Assembly: GCF_004366635.1 (NCBI RefSeq)
Contig: NZ_SORN01000018.1
Location: 1 to 33,707, forward strand
From: Roseinatronobacter bogoriensis DSM 18756
GTDB lineage: Bacteria > Pseudomonadota > Alphaproteobacteria > Rhodobacterales > Rhodobacteraceae
Reading direction: 5' to 3'
Length of the DNA stretch: 33,707 nt
The notes under the pieces are model-generated. The model did not search any database and had not been told where the DNA came from. It saw nothing but the letters and a program-made list of their open reading frames with translations. Below are positions 32,728-33,707 of the stretch, piece after piece (the stretch's first letter is position 1; each line of letters starts with the position of its first letter). The position numbers and the translations under genes were made by a program.

Positions 32728-33300
32728 TTACGCATTTTCAAGGCGATAGACCGTCCCCCTGCCCTCGACCTTCTCGGCGGTGATCGGCAGACCCAGCTTC
32801 TTCTTCAGCGCCCCGGAAATGGCACCCCTTGCAGTGTGTGCTTGCCATGCCGTTGCTTCGACGATCTCGGCGATGGAGGCGCCCTCGGGCCGCTGCAGCA
32901 GCGCGATAATCTGCGCCTGCTTGGTGCCAGCGCGGATGGTGACGGGCTTGCGCGCATCGGCATCGCCGGCGGTCGGGGCCGGTTCTGCAGCCATCTGCGG
33001 CTTTCTTTTGCGCGCGCTGGCGACGGCGCTGGCCGCGACCGGCTCGATCCCGATGGCGGCCAGCCCGGCTTCGGTGGCGATCAGCGTCGTGCCATGACCA
33101 TCGCCGGTTTCGCGCCAGAGGGGCTCGCCCTTGCGCAGGTCGGCATCGACCTCCTCAACCCAGCCATTGGTGATCATGCGGTTGACCGCCATCTTGGCCG
33201 CTGCGCCATGCAGCCCCTCGGGCAGCGGCATGGCCAGATTGCCGGGGCGGGTGGCCGCGCGGCTGAGGATGATGGTCTGGGTGTCTGTCAGTTTGGGCAT
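32728..33300 (-). CDS. DUF3489 domain protein
   Basis: The 190-residue protein has an N-terminal winged-helix-like part (LTDTQTIILSRAATRPGNLA, KMAVNRMITNGWVEEVD) and a C-terminal DUF3489 domain (about 118-188: TKQAQIIALLQRPEGASIAE, IVEATAWQAHTARGAISGAL, KKLGLPITAEKVEGRGTVYR). The second half is a winged helix that probably binds DNA. Members occur next to recombinase and phage genes in alphaproteobacteria. A basic Ala/Pro linker (ARKRKPQMAAEPAP) joins the halves. It faces the cytochrome c gene tail-to-tail and shares strand and a 38-bp gap with the next gene. Confidence 0.85.
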   Translation of the reverse strand: MPKLTDTQTIILSRAATRPGNLAMPLPEGLHGAAAKMAVNRMITNGWVEEVDADLRKGEPLWRETGDGHGTTLIATEAGLAAIGIEPVAASAVASARKRKPQMAAEPAPTAGDADARKPVTIRAGTKQAQIIALLQRPEGASIAEIVEATAWQAHTARGAISGALKKKLGLPITAEKVEGRGTVYRLENA

Positions 33301-33338
33301 TCTCGCCTCCTGTCGTGATCGGGGAAAAGGGGTCTGGG

Positions 33339-33707
33339 TCAGTCGCTCTCGGCCATGCTTGCGGCGATGGCGAAATGCTGAACCCAGCCGGTCAGATATG
33401 GCAGGCCCTCGGGGATGCCCTCGTCGCGCTCAGTCTGGCGCGAGATGCGCCAGTCCTGCCAGCGGCGGATCGCGGATTTGATTGCGGTCTCGCTGTCGAT
33501 CTTGCAGCCGACCATGTTGCCCACGACATCATCGGCGAAATGGCGGCCCATCCGGCTGTCCAGAAAGTCGCGGATGCCGATCATGTCTTCCTCGGTGGTG
33601 GCGCGGACCGCCTTGGCGATCAGGGTCGCGGCCAGCACCCAGACCTCCACGCTGCGCCGGTCGCGCTCGGGGCAAGTCGTCAGGGTGCCGAAGAACCCGT
33701 GGTCGGG
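33339..33707 (-). CDS. Conserved protein, 5' end cut by window
   Basis: The frame stays open to the last base. Reading in from the edge gives PDHGFFGTLTTCPERDRRSV before the GTG at 33650, so the gene starts beyond the window. The visible 122 residues include VWVLAATLIAKAVRATTEED, FLDSRMGRHFADDVVGNMVG and AIKSAIRRWQDWRIS, all helical. I do not recognise the family. It is upstream of, and probably cotranscribed with, the DUF3489 gene. Confidence 0.65.
   Translation of the reverse strand, partial: PDHGFFGTLTTCPERDRRSVEVWVLAATLIAKAVRATTEEDMIGIRDFLDSRMGRHFADDVVGNMVGCKIDSETAIKSAIRRWQDWRISRQTERDEGIPEGLPYLTGWVQHFAIAASMAESD

Overview
The window comes from a GC-rich alphaproteobacterium, most likely a Rhodobacterales/Paracoccus-type genome. 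This rests on high GC with GC-rich third codon positions, an alphaproteobacterial initiator tRNA-Met 3' end, an IS21 element, and phage gene families common in that group (DUF7220, DUF3489, ParB-methyltransferase fusions). No species-level claim is made.

Layout. (1) 1-4534 looks like host chromosome cluttered by transposons: the tail of an IS3-like transposase, a divergent AraC regulator / VOC (glyoxalase-fold) pair, a short-chain dehydrogenase fragment truncated at both ends, and an IS21-family element (1930-4534) whose istA is interrupted and whose istB carries an in-frame insertion. (2) 4535-4964 holds a tRNA terminator and only the 3' 48 nt of an initiator tRNA-Met, minus strand. The polarity (terminator on the low-coordinate side, no 5' half on the high side) marks the edge of an integrated element that extends rightward, past the end of the window. 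(3) 4965-15786, minus strand, is a five-gene operon: Upf1-like SF1 helicase with a C-terminal Vsr/DUF559-like nuclease; a membrane-anchored coiled-coil protein; a membrane-anchored coiled-coil McrB-like AAA+ ATPase; a DUF2357/McrC-like partner; and a large protein with degenerate Hsp70-like features. It looks like a coiled-coil type IV restriction (CoCoNuT-like) defence system. A WYL regulator (15959-16951) lies just upstream in the same direction. (4) 17199-19063 holds an unknown small gene and the tyrosine integrase. (5) 19064-19665 is non-coding and carries three related hairpins about 200 bp apart. (6) 19666-23453 is a prophage-type early operon of genes linked by 4-nt overlaps: HTH, small protein, VRR-NUC nuclease, HTH replication protein with internal iteron-like repeats, C5 methyltransferase with two coding frames, conserved phage protein. 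(7) 23661-28334 is a 1557-residue STAND NTPase with an N-terminal PD-(D/E)XK nuclease (Avs-like). (8) 28335-33707 has a repeat-rich spacer, two tandem ParB-methyltransferase fusions, a DUF7220 membrane protein, a small unknown protein, a periplasmic cytochrome c, then two minus-strand genes (DUF3489 and a partial gene cut by the window end).

How it fits together: an integrase-bearing, prophage-like element sits in an initiator tRNA-Met gene. It carries one defence operon between att site and integrase and a second, single-gene defence module inside its early region, together with three DNA methyltransferases. Functions are inferred from motifs read by eye; no database search was run.
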